Assembly (NCBI GenBank): GCA_000827265.1
Contig: KN834834.1
Location: forward strand, 181,924 to 245,923
Source of the DNA: Collybiopsis luxurians FD-317 M1
Lineage: Eukaryota > Basidiomycota > Agaricomycetes > Agaricales > Omphalotaceae
Direction of reading: 5' to 3'
DNA length: 64,000 nucleotides
Every line of letters starts with the position of its first letter. Positions within the stretch are counted from its first letter, which is position 1. The notes under the pieces were generated by a model. The model did not search any database and was not told the DNA's origin. It saw nothing but the letters and a program-made list of their open reading frames with translations. Positions 1-12,700 of this stretch are shown here, one piece after another. Both the position numbers and the translations under genes were made by a program.

Positions 1-2146
1 CATCTGCTCCCCTTATCATTAGTGGAGGTGTGCTTTCTATCTATTCCATTTTGTCTGCTCCTCCCAACATTCCCTTTTTCTAGGAATTCTTGCGGACATA
101 TGGAATTCGCAAGGTCGTGGATATGCAGTCAGTCTTTTTGGCGGTTGTGTATTCTTGGGGCCATGTATTGGACCTTTAGTTGGAGGCTTGTGAGGTCTCA
201 CCAGCTCCGATTGTACATCGACTAATAACTGTTCGTGCAGTGTCGGCGACAGCTATTTAGGATGGCAGTGGATATACTGGATCATGATGATCTTTGCGGG
301 AGCATGTACCGCATATGTCGTGTTGTGTCTACCTGAAACGTATGGACCCGTGCTCCTGACCCGCAAGGTTTGCTTAGCGCTTTGATTGTGATCGTTCATC
401 CTTCTCACAAGCTGTAGGCTCAACGTCTCCGGAAAGAAGATCCCATTAACAACAGGAATCTGACCTCTGACCATGAGAAGTTAGACTCTTCACCTCGCGG
501 ACTACTTGACCGCACGATTTATCGCCCCTGGATAATGTTGGCGAGCGAACCGATTCTCATTCTTGTTACCATTTACATGGCCCTTGTTTATGGCCTATTG
601 TATGCGTGTAAGTTATTCGATATTGCAATAACGTTACCGTGTCTGAAAAGTTCACAGTACTGGAAGCTTTGCCTGTGATTTTTATAGAAAAGAGGCATTT
701 CACTGCGACTCAAATGGGTCTTATATTCATGGGGATTGCCATTGGAAGTACAATCACCATGTTCATGAATCTGTATTTTGCACACCAGGTCAACAAAATC
801 ATTCCAAAGTGGAAAGGTTTTCCGCCACCGGAAGAGAGGCTCTACGCCGCCATGATCGGATCGGTTTTGCTGGTCGTGAGCACCTTTTGGCTGGGATGGA
901 CCGGAAATTATCCCAGTGTGCCTTGGTATGTACCCGGTATCAGCACGATTTTCGTCGGGATGGCTATCTCCTTGATCTTCATTACTTTTATTGTAAGCAT
1001 ACTCACTTTTTATTTTTATCACACACCACTCACAATACTCTAGATTTATATCGTGGATGCCTATTTGTAAGTGACCAGCACGAACATTGGCAGTAGCTAG
1101 TCTCTTATGATGTTTCTGGTCAGGATGCTTGCCGCAACTGCTTTGGCTAGTAACACTATGATACGGTCTGCATCCGGAGCAGCCTTCCCTCTGTTTACTG
1201 TTCAAATGTTTAATAACTTGGGTACCAATTGGGCTGCAACACTGGTTGCCCTAATCTGTCTGGTGTTGGCACCGATGCCATTTTTGTTCTACAAGTATGG
1301 TGCTAAAATCCGCGAAAGGAGTAAATTTGCCCCGTGTCTGGTATGTCCGTCATTCCAAAGCGATGAAATTGATTCGAACAGCCTGTATTGATCTTTCCTA
1401 AGGATCTTAAAATTGCCAAGCAAATTGCAGAACAAGAAGCTGTCGAGGTAGGCACTACTTCTATTATGAATTCTTGCAATTTACCACAGTATACTCAGGC
1501 CAAGCTTTCCGGTGTGAGCGAAGGAACAATTAATCCTGCTCAAGTGGAAGCCGCAGTTTCAGATAGTAGGCGCTCTTCAAGACACTCAGTCAATTTGGTG
1601 CTGCTTGATGGCATTCAGCAGCTGACAAACACGATCAGTGAGGTTCAATATCTGCTACATGAGGCCATCTCCAGCCAGGCACAGTCAGCCCAAATGCAAC
1701 GAGAGTTCATGGACACCATTCGGGAACTTCGCAGCTCTATTTACTCTCAGCGGGAGTCGGTATACAGTATTGGACAACCTCCAGGGCTAGCGCCAGTATC
1801 CCCTGGCAGAATCGACAGACGGATGCCCCATATTCCCGAGATCTACGACCAACCGACACTCCAGGCTCCTGCTCCGACTGCACGTCCAACGAGTTACGAA
1901 TGGAGTGTGCAGTTGGGACCTATAGACCTTTCTCAAGTCACGGATTTACACGGTACCGCGCTCAGCTTTGCCCGAATGACTAGGCGAGGAAATCAAATTT
2001 CCCCGCAGGTGCGAGGCCGCAAGGGTGGACCCCATGTCCTTATCATGGCATGGAAAACTGAGGAAGAGGCTAGAGCGTTCTACAGGGCTTGGACAGAGGA
2101 TCCTCCAACCGACTATGCTACTCTGTCTGTAATTCCAAACTTCTAA
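1..2146 (+). CDS. MFS transporter, copy 1 (5' end outside window)
   Basis: Partial gene: the window opens inside the transporter at the equivalent of residue ~190 of the complete copy at 4965-7804. It aligns with that copy exon by exon to the stop at 2144-2146. The conserved blocks are the same: a W-N-S-Q-G-R-G-Y stretch after the first visible intron (29-84), a cytoplasmic-loop segment ending L-L-A/T-R-K, a F-P-P-P-E-E-R-L loop, then the last transmembrane helices and the long soluble tail. Intron ends are conserved (for example G-T-A-A-G-T at about 610 and C-A-G at about 658), and no in-frame stop or frameshift is visible, so this copy looks functional. By family it would export small organic compounds (drugs, polyamines) by proton antiport in the plasma membrane; the substrate cannot be read. 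It is a direct tandem duplicate of the downstream gene. Confidence 0.8.
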
Positions 2147-4916
2147 CAGACGGTAGAAGGGCTCACATTGCATTTCCTCTGAGTTTGTCAATATTTTGTA
2201 TCTTATCGCATCATTTGAAATAATACCTTTGTGGTAGTGAGGATGGCATACATGCCACTTACACCGTGTTTACTGACTGCAGAAATTCACTTTCTGCCAC
2301 TGGCCGGATGAATCTTGTTTTCAAGGTCTAAACATCTAAACTCAGTACAACCAATTATGGTAAAGCGAGCAATCTGCGAGACCGTAAAGCATAAGCACCA
2401 GGAAAAAGAGAAGTTGCCTTTGAGGCCGACGCCGGAAACCCAGATCCATCCCATGTCATGTCTCTAAGCAGGCTGGAAATGATCAGGAGCTTTTGCTCTT
2501 TCCGTGCCGCTCAAGGTTGTCTCGATCGTTGAACGAAATCGCAGCAAAAAGCTACATTAAAAGATTTCTCCCCCGCATAGCGACGGAGTAGTTATCGGCT
2601 GAAAGTATATTCATTAACGGGTTCAACCTAGAAGTGAAGCCGACCTTACCGGTTGTACCCATTGTCTCCGGGGAAAGAGAAACAACATCGCCACGCTACA
2701 CCACTTTCTCGATCTTCTCAAATCCACATGGCATATGGGCTTTAAAAAAAGTAATAATAGAGAAAGAGGTTATCAGTAGATTGTGCATCTATCGAAGATG
2801 GAGGAAGGTACTTATGTAGGTATCATACCTCAGTCAGTATGAATACAAGTTTCAAAAGCTGATTCGTAACTTTCGCTCGTAGCTTCAAACGATCAATGAA
2901 GCATTCATATTGCGACGTCGACGACCCGCATCGCCAAGGAGACGGAAGTACTAGCATTGTGTATATTGCCTCCCCGTGTTCGTGATCCCCTGTGCCATCT
3001 TCCACCGCCCTTTTTCGCTCCAACGTCCGGCTCTAATTCGCTGAAGCTTCCCAGCCCTCTGTTGCGAACACAGGATGTGCGTGCTTGAAATGAAATTCCG
3101 AAGGATCGACTTGCTTGAAAACTTTAGTAAGGCATCAGCAAATCCCGGACTGTCCGTATACGGTAGAGGAAGAGTATGATGGAGCGGTTGAGTTTCCACC
3201 GTCGAAGGCCTGCAGAGGAAAGCTCGATGGTCCAACAGTCCGACAAAGGAGACGAGGGCTGGAAGGAAGGAATCAGAATGAATCTAAACCTCGAAATTTG
3301 GTTTGTACCTTCAGTGCGTAAGGTTGTGAATCAGCGTTTCGTTTCCAAGCAAGAGACAGTAGCAATATAATCTTTGCGGGAAGGGTTGACCGGGGAGTGG
3401 GCAGACAGCGGTGAATGTGGAGCGAGAAAGATAGAAAAGCTAGAATGAGTGAGTACAAAATACAAAACAAAATTGCACCTTAAGCTCGTGGGTTGAAACG
3501 AGGAAGCTCATCCATGGAGCAGCAGAGTCCAATATTGAGAACATGCATGGCCAAGTCCTCGAGCTTGGGGTAAAGTTTTCTGAAATCTGCACTAGTATAT
3601 ATACAAGGTTCCTCGTAAATCCAGCGTGTCTCGCGAGAAATCGAAGTGGAGTGGAGGAAACGAATGCTATAATTATACAAAGTATTCACATATTCGTGCA
3701 TAGAATAAAAATAGTTAAAAGAACCTGTGTATGAGAGAGAAATTATTTTAATAGAAAAGCAAAAAGACATTCGGACGAGCATACCTATGCCCATCCCTCA
3801 AGTTACCCTCTCTAACCCCATGAAACTCATACGACGGGATTTCCTGTCCTCAAGGTGTATACGCAGCTGCGTGCGGGAGCAATTACGTTTCGGGTATTTC
3901 TTTCGCCGGCTGTCGTGCATAAACCTGTTTTGACATTGAGAGTCGCGTAGTTGCGCGATAAAAATTAATTGGAAAGAGATTAGGTTGTTCACGAAGGCGA
4001 ATTGAAGGAAAACAAGGAAGTGTCCATGTGGGTTGAAGAAAGAGTTTTCGGGCCGCCGCCTCCGAAATCCGCTCACGGGTGTCAATTTTTCAGCTTTACT
4101 TTTCTCTCATTGAACGCCATCTCCCTTACACCTTCTTAACACCACATCTTCCGACGAAGAACAATGTTCCATTGTCAAAAAGGAATATGGCACTTCTCAG
4201 AAAGAGGAATTCCGAATCGCGATACGCAACGGCAAGGAGGACTGGGCGGTACCCACGGCGTGTGCGGAATAGCGATCGCTTACCTCGATTGCATCGCTAT
4301 ATGGGAAGAAAATTGATCGACGAGTCGGCTTATCCTTCTCTTTGCATATGAACTTTGCATATGGACTCTCCAACGGTGGAAAGAAACGGAATTCACGCTC
4401 AAAAATACGAGGTAAAATATGATTTAACTCTTCCTTCTAGTTTACTGATTTCTCCTGGCTCCCTTTGGGCATAAACTCGTTAGGCTTCCGAAACCTACGG
4501 AGGCTAAGTAATGTCGATGTACGATTCCAGGCTATTATTTCAGCCGAAATGATCTTGGATAGCCTTATGCGAGATACACATTTCAGGGCATTGGAGTCAT
4601 TTCTCAAACCAAGGTAACGCTATGATGGCGTTGCACAGCTAACATGTTTGTGCACTGTATTGAATACATCTGTCCGAAAATTGCACGCACTACACAAATC
4701 GTCCTGGAGTAAAATTCAAACCCGCACTTGTGTCATGGCTAAACGCCTTTTTACAGGTCTGAGGCTTCCGTCCAGTCCGTGTAGGTAATATATGTACAGC
4801 GTAGCCGGTATTTGGATTTATAGATATACTCCACGATGGATGCTGAATTGATTACAGGTGCGCTCACTGGCGGACACTGACAAATATGCGCGACCAAAGC
4901 ACAGAGCTAAGAGAGG
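2147..4916. other. Intergenic, no gene seen
   Basis: This lies between the two transporter copies. The first ~125 bases (to about 2270) still match the 3' flank of copy 2 up to an acttacaccgt motif near 7905-7920, so the duplication unit includes some downstream flank. The rest has only short, low-complexity open frames on both strands, without phased introns or recognisable domains. Confidence 0.5.
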
Positions 4917-4927
4917 TATATATTAAA
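4917..4927 (+). promoter_or_regulatory. TATA-like box of MFS copy 2
   Basis: A TATATATTAAA stretch lies 38 bases before the predicted start codon at 4965. Position and composition fit a fungal core promoter with a short leader. Inference from sequence only. Confidence 0.4.
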
Positions 4928-4964
4928 GTCGCATCACATCTGTTTGGACATCATCCAGCTCGAG

Positions 4965-7804
4965 ATGGCCACCAATAGCTTTTCTGTGTACCCTAGGACT
5001 CGGCAGGGCGCGCCACAACCAGAAGGCCTTTCTCCACTCGATGATGGTGCTGTAGAAATGCATAACATATCGGATACGGAGCAGAAGAATGAGAAGAAGA
5101 CTCCTGAGCCAGTTGTTCAGGAAGTCGTATCAGTCCCCAATGATGAGCCTGTCACTGTATCTTGGGATGGACCCGACGATCCTCAGAATCCGCAAAACTT
5201 TTCTCTCCGTAGCAAAGCCAACATTACACTTGTCGTTTGTGCCGCGACCGTTAACGTGTAGGTGTTAATGCTTATAGGAGTTTCTGGCACAGTTCAATGA
5301 CTGATCCTTCTGCATAACGCTGGACATATATAGTACATTTGCATCTTCTGCTCCAGCTCTAACGGTGCAAAAATTGACGGATAGGTTCATCATTAGCCGA
5401 GAGGTATCGGACTTGGTCACAACTCTCTTTCTACTCGGATATGTTCTCGGAGTACGTGTGTTTGGCCCTCTGCTCAGACGAATGTTTTCCTCATTTTCAG
5501 CATAGCCTATATTCTGGGGATCCGGTAGTGAGATGTTCGGTCGACGTAATGTTTTAGTTTCAGCTTTGAGTATATACACCATTTTTTTCCTCGGAGAAGC
5601 TCTGGCCACGAATATTCAAACTGTTATTATCATACGGTTCTTCTCTGGTGTATTTGCGTCTGCTCCCCTTATCATTAGTGGAGGTGTGCTTTTTTATCTA
5701 TTTCCTTTTGTCTGCTCCTCCCAACATTCCCTTTTCCTAGGAATTCTTGCGGATATATGGAATTCGCAAGGTCGTGGATATGCAGTCAGTCTTTTTGGCG
5801 GTTGTGTATTCTTGGGGCCATGTATTGGACCTTTAGTTGGAGGATTGTAAGATGTCTCCTGTTACCATTGTATGCTAATGGTCTGATAACTTTTTGGTGC
5901 AGCGTTCAAGATAGCCATTTAGGATGGCAGTGGATATACTGGATCATGATGATGTTTGCAGGAGCATGTACCGCATACGTTATACTGTGTCTACCTGAAA
6001 CGTACGGGCCCGTGCTCCTAGCCCGCAAGGTCTGCTTCTCGTCTCTCTGTAATCTTTCAGCCTACTAACAAACTGAAGGCTCAGCGTCTCCGGGAAGAGG
6101 ATCCTATCAACAACGGGAATCTGACCTCTGACCTTGACAAGTTAGACTCTTCACCTCGCGGACTACTCGACCGCACGCTTTATCGCCCCTGGATAATGTT
6201 GGCAAGCGAACCGATTCTCATTCTTGTTACCATATACTTGGCCTTTGTTTATGGCCTATTGTACGCTTGTAAGTTATTCAATATCGCAATACGTCTGCCC
6301 GGTCTGACAAGCGCATAGTGATAGAAGCTTTGCCTGTGATTTTTGTAGAAAAGAGGCTTTTTAGACCCACTGAGATGGGTCTTATGTTCTTGGGGATCGC
6401 CATTGGAAGTACAATCTCTATGTTCATGAATCTTTATTTCGCACACCAGTTCAACAAGATCGTTCCCAAGTGGAAAGGCTTTCCACCTCCGGAAGAAAGG
6501 CTCTATGCCGCCATGATCGGATCGGTTTTGCTGTCTGCGAGTATCTTTTGGCTGGGATGGAGCGGGAATTATCCTAGTGTACCTTGGTATGTCCCCGGTA
6601 TCAGTACAATCTTTGTGGGGATGTCTATTTCCTTGGTTTTCATTACTTTTATCGTAAGCATATTTAGTCTCTTTTTTGTCAAGTGCCACTGACATTAGTC
6701 TAGATTTATATTGTGGACGCCTACTTGTAAGTGACCTGCACAAAGTGTCGGCAGTCGCCAATCTCATACGATGTGTTTGGACAGGATGCTAGCCGCAACT
6801 GCTTTGGCAGGTAACACCATGATACGGTCTGCATGCGGAGCGGCCTTCCCTCTGTTCACTGTTCAGATGTTCCATAACTTGGGCACCAATTGGGCTGCAA
6901 CGCTGATTGCCCTGCTCGCTCTGGCGTTGGCACCAATGCCATTCTTGTTCTATAAGTATGGTGCTAAAATACGCGAGAGGAGTAAATTTGCCCCGTGTCT
7001 GGTATGTCTGTCGTTCCAAAGCGATGACTTGGGTTCGAACAATTTATACTGACGTTTCCCAAGGATCTTAAAATTGCGAAGCAAATTGCAGAAGAAGAAG
7101 CTGTCGAGGTAGGTACTACTTCTATTATGGATTCTCGCAATTTATCACAGTATTTTCAGGCCAAGCTTTCCGGTGTGAGTGCAGGAACATTTAGTCCTGC
7201 TCTGGTGGAAGCCGGAGTTTCAGATAGGCGCTCTTCAAGACACTCGGTCAATATGGTGCTGCTTGATAGCATCCATCAGCTGACAAACACGGCCAGTGAG
7301 GTTCAGTATTTGCTGAATGAAGCCATCTCCAGCCAGGCACAGTCAGCCCAAATGCAACGAGAGTTTATTGACACCATTCGAGAGCTTCGCAGCTCTATCT
7401 ACTCTCAGCGGGAGTCGGTATACAGTATTGGACAACCTCCAATGCTAACACCAATATCCCCTGGCGGAATCGACAGACGGATGCCCCACATCCCCGAGAC
7501 CTACGAACAACCGATACTCCAGGCTCCAGCTCCGACTGCACATTCAACGAGTTACGAGTGGAGCGTGCAGTTGGGACCTATAGATCTTTCTCAAGTCATG
7601 GATTTACACGGTACCGCGCTCAGCTTTGCCCGAATGACTAGGCGAGGAAATCAAATTTCCCCGCAGGTGCGAGGCCGCAAGGGTGGACCCCACATCCTTA
7701 TTATGGCTTGGAAAACTGAAGAAGAGGCTAGAGCGTTCTACAAAGCTTGGACAGATGATCCTCCAACTAACTATGCTACTCTATCTGTAATTCCAAACTT
7801 CTGA
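4965..7804 (+). CDS. MFS transporter (DHA1 drug/polyamine type) with long C-terminal tail, copy 2
   Basis: Complete gene. Proposed exons: 4965-5257, 5334-5451, 5506-5683, 5741-5846, 5903-6029, 6079-6268, 6319-6653, 6704-6726, 6785-7001, 7064-7108, 7160-7804; all phases agree and give 758 residues. The first ~90 residues are acidic and cytosolic, ending in the W-D-G-P-D-D-P-Q-N-P-Q-N segment typical of fungal DHA1 (Tpo/Flr/Qdr-like) carriers. The transmembrane core follows (about residues 85-530), with a G-R-R motif after helix 2-3 and a G-P-x-x-G-P-L-V-G-G motif in helix 5, the DHA1 antiporter signature. Residues ~545-758 form an unusual soluble tail: a Gln/Ser-rich probable coiled coil and a conserved-looking terminal block ending N-F. 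The last intron (7109-7159) is 51 bp, so keeping it would preserve the frame. The substrate is unknown; plasma-membrane export is inferred from the family. Confidence 0.85.
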
Positions 7805-7864
7805 TAGATGGCCAGAGGTTCACATAGCATTAACTCGCCATTTTGTCAAAGACTTTTGTATCTT

Positions 7865-7884
7865 ATCATATCATATCATATCAT
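7865..7884. repeat. (ATCAT)4 microsatellite in transporter 3' flank
   Basis: Four perfect ATCAT units lie 60 bases after the stop codon of MFS copy 2. Copy 1 has only a degenerate form at the equivalent place (about 2205), so the array expanded after the duplication. Confidence 0.7.
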
Positions 7885-7885
7885 T

Positions 7886-8938
7886 TAAATTAATATTTTT
7901 GTGTTGGTACACTTACACCGTACCCGCTCTTCTTCATAGTCAAATGAGTCAATGCAGTAGATATCGTTCCCGATCAAGTCATCGGCGCTTTAGCTGTAAG
8001 TAAGTCAAACTGTTTCGCTATTGTACAATATACATGAAGCAAGATAGATCTCGCTTTTTGAAAAATGGTGCGATTTTACTGAAGTTTTGCTTCCTCGGCC
8101 AACCGGTCTAGCTCCAGTCATACGAGTCCAGCTGAAACACAGATCACCTGAAGTTCAACGGTTGCAGACTCGAGAAGCATCAAACTTCAAGTGATTTGCG
8201 CTAGTTAGTTCCAACTGTCGGAGCTGGGGTTTGGTATTAGTTAAAAAATGTGAAAATCGAAATGGTATCAAACACCTTGCAGGCCCGTTGAGAGCAGTCA
8301 GCGAGTCGAGACGAAGTGGGGGATGGTTCCTGAAGAAACAACATGTGCAAGTGGTGAAAAGAGAAGCGAATAAATTTAGGGTTAGACCATATGCAGGTCA
8401 AATAGCCAACCTGTCGCTCGAAGGCCGACGGGGTCCTACCGTCCCAATCGGGTTCATCAATACTTTTCGCCATAGGCTTAATCTTTTGTAAATGTAAACG
8501 GGACAAATTTCAGGCATCCTGTGGAATAGCATGATTCATCAGTCGAACTTAGTATCAGACATCCTTCGGGAAGGTTAGAAGAAACTCAAGGCATACTACC
8601 TTCGTGCTTATTCAGCTTAAGACGCAAGGCTGGTAGAGATCTTGACAGAATTCCGAACATCAAACTGGACCCGGTGTACATAGTCTATCAGCACTTCTTT
8701 CATATTTGCCTCTGCCATAGCTTTGTTTGATCCGCAGACATAGACGTGCAGATCAAGGATGATCTTCTCAATAATAATAGTAACGCAAGCCGTTACAGTC
8801 AGGCACAAGTAAAAACAAAAGATCGAACTGCATACATAGTATATTTGATTCTTCTCCATCATAGCATCACTCAATACCGACTAAGAAAGAGGATGATCGA
8901 AACCGAGTAAGTAAGCTTTAGCGGCCGGAATTTATATA
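7886..8938. other. Intergenic, no gene seen
   Basis: Space between MFS copy 2 and the convergent DUF7704 gene. The short open frames on both strands at 8231-8506 and 8617-8874 have no recognisable domain, no phased introns and no codon-like composition. Confidence 0.4.
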
Positions 8939-9773
8939 TTAGAGGTCCTTCAAGTTTCTCTTAGCCTCGGCCTTGACACCTTTCTTATCATAATAAAAAC
9001 GATGCCTCCCTATACCCAAAAACCATGCTACCCTAGGGAGAAAAACCTCGTTGCATGAGCTAAACGGACACGCTGAGTGACCTAAGAATATACACACCTC
9101 ATGCACAGCAGGAACGTGGTAAAAGTGATATTCCCATGCGTTAGCCCATTCCAAGAGAGTACATTGTAGAGGATTTCAGAAGGCAATCCCAAAACGCTAA
9201 ATGCAATACTATCCAGGACTAAATTTATGCTTTGACCGTCGAAGAGAAATTTGGACATACTGGAACGTCTGCACCAAGAAAGATCAGTCGAGCAGAAGCA
9301 AGCACGGATAGAAGGAGATTTACGTCTGCAATAGCCATAGCGGTCAGAACTGCACCGATTATGCGCTCTTGCGCAACAGGATCGTTCCGGCAGGCTTCTC
9401 CTACAGCCCTGAACACTAGCGAGACTATAACTCCTACGAGCATGTAACCTGTTAAGCAGTATGAATAACTCCCCACAACCGTGTATTTGATGGCTAAGCA
9501 GCTACCCACAGTTTCCCAGGTGCGACAGAGCGAGTGTAGTGCGAGGGTCTAATGTTATGGAAGGAGAGAATGGCCCTAAACTAGGGATTTGTTCAGAATG
9601 AAACCAGGCAGCACCAGGCCAAATCCAAATCATCGGAGCTGGCAGAATGGCAGAGGCTAGGATGGAAACTTGAGAAATCGGTATCCCTTTCTGCCGGAAC
9701 ACTACTCACCAGGTTCGAGATATAGAAACAGGAGCTTGTAAAAGCCGGGAAGAACCTGTATATTCTGAGCCAT
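8939..9773 (-). CDS. DUF7704-type fungal integral membrane protein
   Basis: Minus-strand gene from ATG at 9771-9773 to stop at 8939-8941. The first exon encodes the family hallmark, roughly L-P-G-F-Y-K-L-L-F-L-Y-L-E-P. A GTGAGT donor then joins to an exon with P-M-I-W-I-W-P-G and L-G-N-C, next to a helix with L-V-F-R-A-V and I-A-D, then W-N-G-L-T-H-G-N and a final exon with V-A-W-F-L-G-I-G-R. This order is that of DUF7704, a small four-helix protein of unknown function common in ascomycetes and basidiomycetes. All junctions read cleanly except the one after I-A-D (around 9240-9330), where I could not find a splice choice that keeps phase; there may be a further small exon or a lesion. Location in a membrane is inferred from the hydrophobic helices. 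No function is assigned. Confidence 0.7.
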
Positions 9774-12700
9774 GGTAGAGCGGACGAGAATGCTTGCTTG
9801 ACAAAGCGTCAAATAAGGGCTAAATCCAAGCCTCATGGTGAATAGCACGCTCACCTTTATGTTATTCATTGCCGCAGCATTGCCTCGTTCAACGTTTTCT
9901 AACCGAGCTCGCTGACTGTTCCGACTAGATGTCAGGTGAATTATATCAGACATCTGTATCTTTGTGCGCAAGAAATCAGCTTTATCTTCATCATAATATG
10001 CATAACATCAGTCGAATACCAATCGAATACGCAAAACACACGCGTTCCAGTGGTGATTAGTGATTAAACACGTATAAGAGACCTAATATTACTCATATTC
10101 ACAACCGGAAGATATTCTTCGGGGTCCTTTGTAAGGAATTCAAGATGGCGTCCGGGAATGCGTGGTAAAAGGTGGGAATTCACGCGCACGGCTTGAGGGC
10201 GTACTCCGGCCCGATGCCCAGCGCTTACCGAGAATTCCATTTTCCTGCCCAACCCCCATCATCGTCGATCGATGCCATGCCCAGTCACATCTTCGACTAT
10301 TTCAACATGTTTGCCTGATTCTCTCCTTCCCAATCTTTCTCATCTCCGATAAGACTTAAATAAGTCTCACGATTCTACGCCAGATTTTAATGTTCTAACC
10401 CGTTCAGGATTTCCCGCCAGTTTGTGCATTCGGATGTAGGTCTATCCGGTTAAAAGCCACGCCCTGAGTCAAAACAGAAGTAGCTTTCAAGAGTCCGATT
10501 CTGATGTCTTCACATTGGTGGTCGTACCGACTCAAGGGCATAGTGTGTCTCACCCGAGTACTGTTATAGCTATGCTTTACTCAGTCTCACTATCCTCTTC
10601 TTCATACGCAAGTTCAAGCTTTCCTATCGGTTCTAGACTTGGTGGAAGCCTCGGACACGTGTCCTACGACTCTTTGCGTTATGATAATGTCGTGTGGATG
10701 TCGTGTGGCCTCATAACCGGGCAAGGTATACCAACTTCTTTCGAGTGTCGCCTCATTGTATCTGCTTACAGTCTGATTGCTCTAGGACCGCCCTAACCCT
10801 AACCCCCTTTATGCGCCTTCTTACTGGATAAGTATTCATTCTCTACTGCAAATCGTCATTGTAAGCATAGCAAAGCGCTAGGGGTGTACACAATACTCTT
10901 TGCTAGGGCTTGATCAAATGTAATAGTCTCCCTAATCATTGAAGCGATCTATTCCAGAACTTTGGGCGTCTATAAGAAGCCGTAGCAGCTTGGACCTTGA
11001 ATCAAATATGTTTAGGCTCTCAAAGACATCACTTCCCTATGTCTAACATTACTGATATCACTGGTCCACTCTAGAATCATATACAACCTATATCTGAATT
11101 TGTGCCTGTTTACGAAGAACTGTACAACCAAACCCATAATTGTCGTCGTTGATGTACGTATTTGACCTTTTCTAAACCGTTCAATGACCTCAAGCGGGAT
11201 ACGCATCCATTCGGCCTATTTCCCAAACCAAGGCACACCTCCTATGATCTTTTTGCACTGTATCAGTCCTAGATAATGGGGTGAAACGCTGGTAATGAAT
11301 TAGAAAATGAAAGGGATAGAAAGTCAGTGGAAGCATGACGCTGTCGCTATCGGTTTCAGTCTTCGGCTCTGCACTTTGTGTCACATGTTCGCTGCAGTTA
11401 GACAATCCTCTGGAATCTGAAAACTCTTGACTGTACTTGCTAGATCTCTGAAAGACTGTGCTGAACGATTATCTGTCTGCTTTATTTATGAAGATTGAGC
11501 GGGAGCGACGGAAAGGTCGGCTGACACAGGTGAATACCTACTGCTTTTGTTTGCTTCTCTTGCCTAACTGTAAATTCTGTATCTAGATATATTTGCGCTA
11601 ATGTAGCTTGCGCTTGAACAACATGGCGCTTTGAGATTCCATCCCAATTCCCCTTTCCAAAATCGCTTTTCTGCAGCTACGTGGAAAATTGTTAGCATGC
11701 CTAAAAGCTGCTGCGAGTGAAATGAAGGCATTGTTGAGTATGTTTTGGTCGGACTCTGAGCTCGGCATACTCTCGACCGATTTTGATTCGCTCTCGCCTT
11801 CGGTATCATTACCTGCGAATGTATAAGAGAACTCTTCTCACTCGCCAAACGACCCAGTAGTTCGTTTGAATTCTGGCTTAAGTTTTGGTTCGGATTTCAC
11901 TCAGTTCATTGATGTACCGAGTTATCATTCACATACAGTAGATCTGGGTAATTTATCGACCTGCTTATGGTTCCTTCTAATTAGCGTTCTCCATTTTCCT
12001 GGCTGGATATAGAAGTACTTGTTTTTTTTTGCACGGCTTTCCCATCAGATGCAATATCCAACCCTCATGAGTACTTCAACTACAAGAAATTTTCTGATCG
12101 GATACCTGCACCCACATTGAATTGTGCTCTTTTACCGCCGCGAGTTGTTTGCGGTTTTTGTTCTTCCAATTTTCTTAACGGGATCTCGAACAATCGGTTA
12201 GACGGAAATTAAGTTCTGACATTTTACTAGGCAGTAGGTTGGCCGTCCTTTTCGCGGAATAATATCTGTTGCCTCTGAATATATCCAAATTGGAAATTCA
12301 GGTAACAGTCGAGCGGGAGGATCTTTCACAGTACACCCAAAGTACACGGGAGGATGCCTCCAAATCTTAGAGATCGACACCCACGCGGACACTCCTTGCC
12401 GTTCATACAAGTGTTTAAATCCATCCCCAGTCAGGGCTGGGTACAACGAAACTCCGGTGGGGTCATTCTATTACTATCATGGTCTACGGCCGATTCGCAT
12501 GTTCTTTCGCGCGCCAGAGAACACACAAATAGAGGGTTCGAATCGTCAACGCTAATCAGAAAAGCACAAGAACCTCATTTTATTAGTCTGTACGAAATCA
12601 ATCTCATAAGTAGTCTCGAATGCACAGTTTTGTCTTATCTCTTATCTCTTCCCGTCCGGGCAGACGGTCCGGTACGCAGTTCATCTTCCTACTAGCTAGG

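Noticed and set aside
10515..10796. Ser-rich 93-codon open frame as a small secreted protein gene
   Set aside because: No signal peptide at the start, no Cys pattern, no phased neighbours; the stop lies in the telomere-like motif.
12534..12544. gggttcgaatc resembling a tRNA B box
   Set aside because: The T-stem does not pair beyond one base, and no A box or acceptor stem could be placed at a suitable distance.
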